DNA from: Campylobacteraceae bacterium | GTDB taxonomy: Bacteria; Campylobacterota; Campylobacteria; Campylobacterales; Sulfurovaceae | NCBI GenBank assembly: GCA_027026055.1 | Contig: JALVPA010000174.1 | Span: forward strand, 1-9,740 | Direction of reading: 5' to 3' | Length of the DNA stretch: 9,740 bases | Shown: positions 6,921 through 9,740 of the stretch, piece by piece | How positions within the stretch are numbered: position 1 is the first letter of the stretch | Layout: each line of letters begins with the position of its first letter | Position numbers and translations under genes: made by a program | The notes under the pieces: generated by a model | Told to the model about the DNA's origin: nothing | Databases searched by the model: none | What the model saw: the letters and a program-made list of their open reading frames with translations, nothing else

Positions 6921-7604
6921 CTACATACTCCCGACGCGTAGATTGTGCCTACGATTAAAAAAATAGACCGCTACCAGCACCGCAAAACTAAACATCAGCA
7001 ATATCCCGGAATAGAGCGCGGCACGATCGTAATCCATCGTCTCCACCAAATCGTAAATCGCCACCGACGCCACACGCGTTTCGTCGGGGATATTGCCTCC
7101 CACCATGAGCACTACGCCGAATTCCCCGACGGTGTGCGCAAAAGTCACCACAATCGCCGTAATCAAGGAGGGTTTGATATTCGGAAGCGCGACTCTGCAC
7201 AGTGTCGTCCACGAGCCTTTGCCCGCCAGATAACTCGCTTCGATCATATGAGGATTGAGCGCTTCGAAACCGCTTTGCAACGGTTGTACCATAAAGGGAA
7301 ACGAATAAAAACAACTGGCAATCACCAATCCCGTAAAGCTAAATGCCAACTTGATATCGAAATGGCTTTCGAGAAACTCTCCGATCGGCGAATTGTGCGA
7401 AAGTAGCAACAACATATAAAATCCCAACACCGAAGGAGGCAAGACGATAGGCAACGCCGTCACCGCCTCCAAAAAAGGCTTGAAGCGCGAATGCGTTTGC
7501 GACAAAAACCATGCAAACGGCAACGCGATACAAAAGAGTATCGCCGCGGTCAATCCCGCCAATTTAAACGAAAGAAGAAAAGGCGTCCACTCTATCGCCG
7601 CCAC
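6921..7604 (-). CDS. modB: Molybdate ABC transporter permease ModB
   Basis: A 227-residue inner-membrane permease that forms the oxyanion path between ModA and ModC. Hydrophobic segments lie near 8-34, 48-68, 86-108, 143-168 and 198-216, fitting the five-helix ModB topology. Family marks are LPIVLPPSVLGFYML (51-65), the ATPase-docking EAA loop (about 122-141, with Gly at 128 and 130 and ending RVALP), and GEFGVVLMVGGNIPDETR (160-177). Length matches ModB proteins. The start is a GTG at 7604, seven bases after the modA stop, with only a weak GTGAG upstream; translation probably depends on ribosomes finishing modA. Tungstate permeases of the TupB group are related, but the NIPDETR segment and length fit ModB better. 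Confidence 0.92.
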   Translation of the reverse strand: MAAIEWTPFLLSFKLAGLTAAILFCIALPFAWFLSQTHSRFKPFLEAVTALPIVLPPSVLGFYMLLLLSHNSPIGEFLESHFDIKLAFSFTGLVIASCFYSFPFMVQPLQSGFEALNPHMIEASYLAGKGSWTTLCRVALPNIKPSLITAIVVTFAHTVGEFGVVLMVGGNIPDETRVASVAIYDLVETMDYDRAALYSGILLMFSFAVLVAVYFFNRRHNLRVGSM

Positions 7605-7611
7605 GACAAAC

Positions 7612-8376
7612 TCACTTTATATTTTGTTGCGGCACAGTGAAGCCGTAACGTTTCATCACCGCCTGAGCATCGGGTGTTTGGAAAAATTCCAAAAAGGCAT
7701 CCGCGACTTTGTTTCCCTTACCGTACTTGGTCTTGCCGTACCCTTGTTTTAACGGCGCGTGCAATCTATCGTCGATAAGATAATACGCCGCATGTTCGCT
7801 ATCCGCAATCGTCGGCGCCAGTACCAAAGAGAGCGCTATGACGCCGATATCCGCCGCGCCGCTTTTGATAAAGTTGGCCGTTTGCGAAATGTTTTCGCCC
7901 AAAACGATTTTGGATACGATACGATCGTAGATACCCGCATGATGCAATACTTGTTTCGCCTTTTCGCCGTAGGGTGCGTGCGAAGGATTGGCGATGGCAA
8001 TCTTCTCGACCCAACTTTCGGTCAGATTAGCAAACCCTTTTGGGGCATCAAACTGCGGATGTTTGCTCCAAAGCACCAGCCGTCCGACGGCATACAGCTT
8101 CGGTTTAGTCACGATATCGCCGCTTTTGTAAAGCGCTTCGACATAATCCATATTGGCGGAGAAGTAGAGATCGTACGGCGCACCGTTGGCAATTTGTACT
8201 TTTCCTTTACCGGACGAACCGTAGATAATACGAAGATTCTCTTTCGGATGTGTTTGCAAAAACGTTTTTTTTATCGCATCGAGCGCAAATTTCAAATCAC
8301 TCGCGGCAAAAATCGTCGCCTCTCCCCCCTGCAACAGTGTCCAGCACATCACGATTGTCGCTATCGTTCGTTTCAT
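7612..8376 (-). CDS. modA: Periplasmic molybdate-binding protein ModA
   Basis: A 254-residue solute-binding protein that captures molybdate (possibly tungstate) in the periplasm and delivers it to ModB. Residues 1-20 look like a Sec signal peptide (basic MKR, hydrophobic ATIVMCWTLL, likely cleavage after GEA). There is no lipobox at the cleavage point; the only early Cys is inside the hydrophobic core. The fold signature is clear: AASDL (24-28) and YGSSGKGK (52-59) supply the serine ligands, with GAPYDLYFSAN (65-75), IANPSHAPYG and IGVIALSLV further on. The end (FLEFFQTPDAQAVMKRYGF) is typical of the family. A good ribosome site (AGGAAG at 8388-8383) sits just after the porin stop, and only 12 bases separate the two genes. 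Molybdate versus tungstate preference cannot be read from the sequence. Confidence 0.93.
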   Translation of the reverse strand: MKRTIATIVMCWTLLQGGEATIFAASDLKFALDAIKKTFLQTHPKENLRIIYGSSGKGKVQIANGAPYDLYFSANMDYVEALYKSGDIVTKPKLYAVGRLVLWSKHPQFDAPKGFANLTESWVEKIAIANPSHAPYGEKAKQVLHHAGIYDRIVSKIVLGENISQTANFIKSGAADIGVIALSLVLAPTIADSEHAAYYLIDDRLHAPLKQGYGKTKYGKGNKVADAFLEFFQTPDAQAVMKRYGFTVPQQNIK

Positions 8377-8388
8377 CTTTCGCTTCCT

Positions 8389-9740
8389 TTAAAAAAGATA
8401 ATCGATCTCTACACGTAACTCGTCGTAACCGGGATCGAGTTTGTACGCGCCCGCTTTGCCGGGAAACGGCGTTTGCGTATCGCCCCACACATGCGCATAG
8501 CGTGCCTTCCAATACACATGTTTTTGTGTGTCGAATCCCTGCATAATTTCCAAGGTCGCCACATTGTTATCCGCAGGTACCGAAGCTTTGATATCGTCAA
8601 AATCCTGATAGGCATAACCGCCGACAATATTCAAGTCGTAGCGCTGCCAATTATACCCTATTTTGGCGGCATACGTTTTTGTGTTTGCATCCCAGTTGTA
8701 TTGTCCCATCAAACGGGTAAATTCGCCGGTGGGAAATCCTCGCCACGGCGCAATGATGTCACCTTTGTCCGCTATGCGGGTATATCCCAAATGCACTTTC
8801 CACGCATTGCAAGTCGCATCGAGTCGCAAACCGAGAAGCCAGCTATCCAAACTTGTCGGATCCTTATATCCCGTCGCAATCGTTTTTTTACTCACACCGC
8901 CGATAGCGCCCGCGCCGTTGTCGAACTGATACATATAACGGATGCCGGGTCGATATTTCCATCCGCCTATCTCGAATGCATAATCGGCTTGCAATATTGC
9001 CGAAGAGAGCAAATCGGGTACTTCCGTATAGTTGGCTGTTAGTGTAAGATTATCGGTAGTGCGGTTTTCTATCTCCGCAATCCATACTCTATCGTCGATA
9101 CCTTTTTCTCGCAATTTTTCGAGGGTCAATCCGCGATGCATCCCCGCATCATCGTTTTCCCGATAGTACGAATAAGGTACATCTTTTTCATAACCGTAGG
9201 CAAGCAGATGATGAAAACGGCTATGATCGCGTAATTTCTGACGCGTAAGATAAGCGGTTTTGACCACCGTATCGGAGATGTCGCGCGACGTTAGCGTGAT
9301 TCCTTCGAAGGTGTTGGGAATCATTTTGCTGTCGTTGCTTTTGGTAAGAAAACTTTCGAAAATTTGACGTCCCGCCTTCACGTTGCTATGCGCATAACGA
9401 TACTCAAGATACGCCTCCGCAAAAACAGCGATATAGCGTTTACCGCTCTTGAGACGATCGTACCGACTGAAGGCATCTTTTCCCACTTTGTAGAGATAAG
9501 CTTTTTTTCTACTTAGATTACCGACTCCTTCGGTAAAATAAAATCCCGCCGTCGCGCCCAAACCGTGCCAAAACGCCGTTTTGTAGGTCAAGCTTCCGCC
9601 TATACCGACAATCGTATTGTCTTTGCGAATCTCTTTACCGTTATATTGCAACTCCTGCGCCCACTTGTCCGCAAACAGATGTGTTCGCAATCTTCCGTAC
9701 CACATCCCTTCGGTAAATATCTCTTTAAAATTCGAAGCAT
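8389..9740 (-). CDS. OprD-family outer-membrane porin (5' partial)
   Basis: A beta-barrel outer-membrane channel of the OprD type (Pseudomonas OprD and Campylobacterota relatives), of which about 449 residues are visible. The frame stays open to the right edge: codons before the first in-window Met (9705) read SNFKEIFTEG, matching the usual mature N-terminus leading into the strand YGRLRTHLFADKW. So only the signal peptide and perhaps a few residues are missing. Barrel evidence: many alternating aromatic/polar strands, a tyrosine-rich C-terminal third, and a terminal strand LRVEIDYLF ending in Phe, the outer-membrane assembly signal. KAGRQIFESFLT and the following NTFEGITLTS resemble conserved OprD-family segments. 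It lies 12 bases ahead of modA on the same strand, suggesting one transcript and a role in admitting molybdate or another oxyanion. That role is inferred from position only. Confidence 0.85.
   Translation of the reverse strand, partial: ASNFKEIFTEGMWYGRLRTHLFADKWAQELQYNGKEIRKDNTIVGIGGSLTYKTAFWHGLGATAGFYFTEGVGNLSRKKAYLYKVGKDAFSRYDRLKSGKRYIAVFAEAYLEYRYAHSNVKAGRQIFESFLTKSNDSKMIPNTFEGITLTSRDISDTVVKTAYLTRQKLRDHSRFHHLLAYGYEKDVPYSYYRENDDAGMHRGLTLEKLREKGIDDRVWIAEIENRTTDNLTLTANYTEVPDLLSSAILQADYAFEIGGWKYRPGIRYMYQFDNGAGAIGGVSKKTIATGYKDPTSLDSWLLGLRLDATCNAWKVHLGYTRIADKGDIIAPWRGFPTGEFTRLMGQYNWDANTKTYAAKIGYNWQRYDLNIVGGYAYQDFDDIKASVPADNNVATLEIMQGFDTQKHVYWKARYAHVWGDTQTPFPGKAGAYKLDPGYDELRVEIDYLF

Noticed and set aside
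6945..8418. Plus-strand ORFs of 153 and 219 codons opposite modB and modA
   Set aside because: The sense genes carry clear family motifs along their full length; the opposite frames show none.

Overview
The window holds seven confident genes with almost no spare DNA (largest gap 124 nt). It has no RNA genes, CRISPR arrays or insertion sequences that I can see. The best taxonomic guess is a free-living Campylobacterota (Epsilonproteobacteria) member with a mid-range GC genome. Three things point there: the OprD-type porin, the short ModA/ModB/ModC set, and a promoter made of a T-run leading into TATAAT without a clear -35. This is inference from gene style, not a marker gene, and I hold it at roughly 0.6.

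Plus strand, 1-4436: a two-gene 2-hydroxyacyl-CoA dehydratase-like / activase system. The first gene enters from beyond the left edge. It carries two ASKHA ATPase (BadF/BcrA/HgdC-type) activase units, then a cysteine cluster, a DUF2229-type region and a dehydratase-like tail. The second gene (3054-4436) is a cysteine-rich protein of the HgdB/BcrB/double-cubane type. In many bacteria these parts form one chain of about 1,400 residues; here they are split. The pair should couple ATP hydrolysis to low-potential electron transfer through Fe-S clusters. The substrate is unknown. A 43-codon ORF (2926-3057) bridges the two genes with 4-nt overlaps at each end and may be a translated coupling peptide.

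Plus strand, 4460-5479: a TATAAT promoter, a one-helix PAS-GGDEF diguanylate cyclase with intact GGEEF and RxxD sites, and a possible intrinsic terminator. This gene is markedly more AT-rich in its middle than its neighbours.

Minus strand, 9740 down to 5455: one tight operon of OprD-family porin (signal peptide off the right edge), modA, modB, modC and cmoM. Gaps are 12 nt, 7 nt, 0 nt and a 1-nt overlap. The first four genes form a plausible route for molybdate (or tungstate) from outside the outer membrane to the cytoplasm. The last gene is a tRNA wobble-uridine methyltransferase that has no evident link to molybdenum. The operon converges on the GGDEF gene with a single base between stop codons, and each transcript's candidate terminator lies inside the opposing gene.
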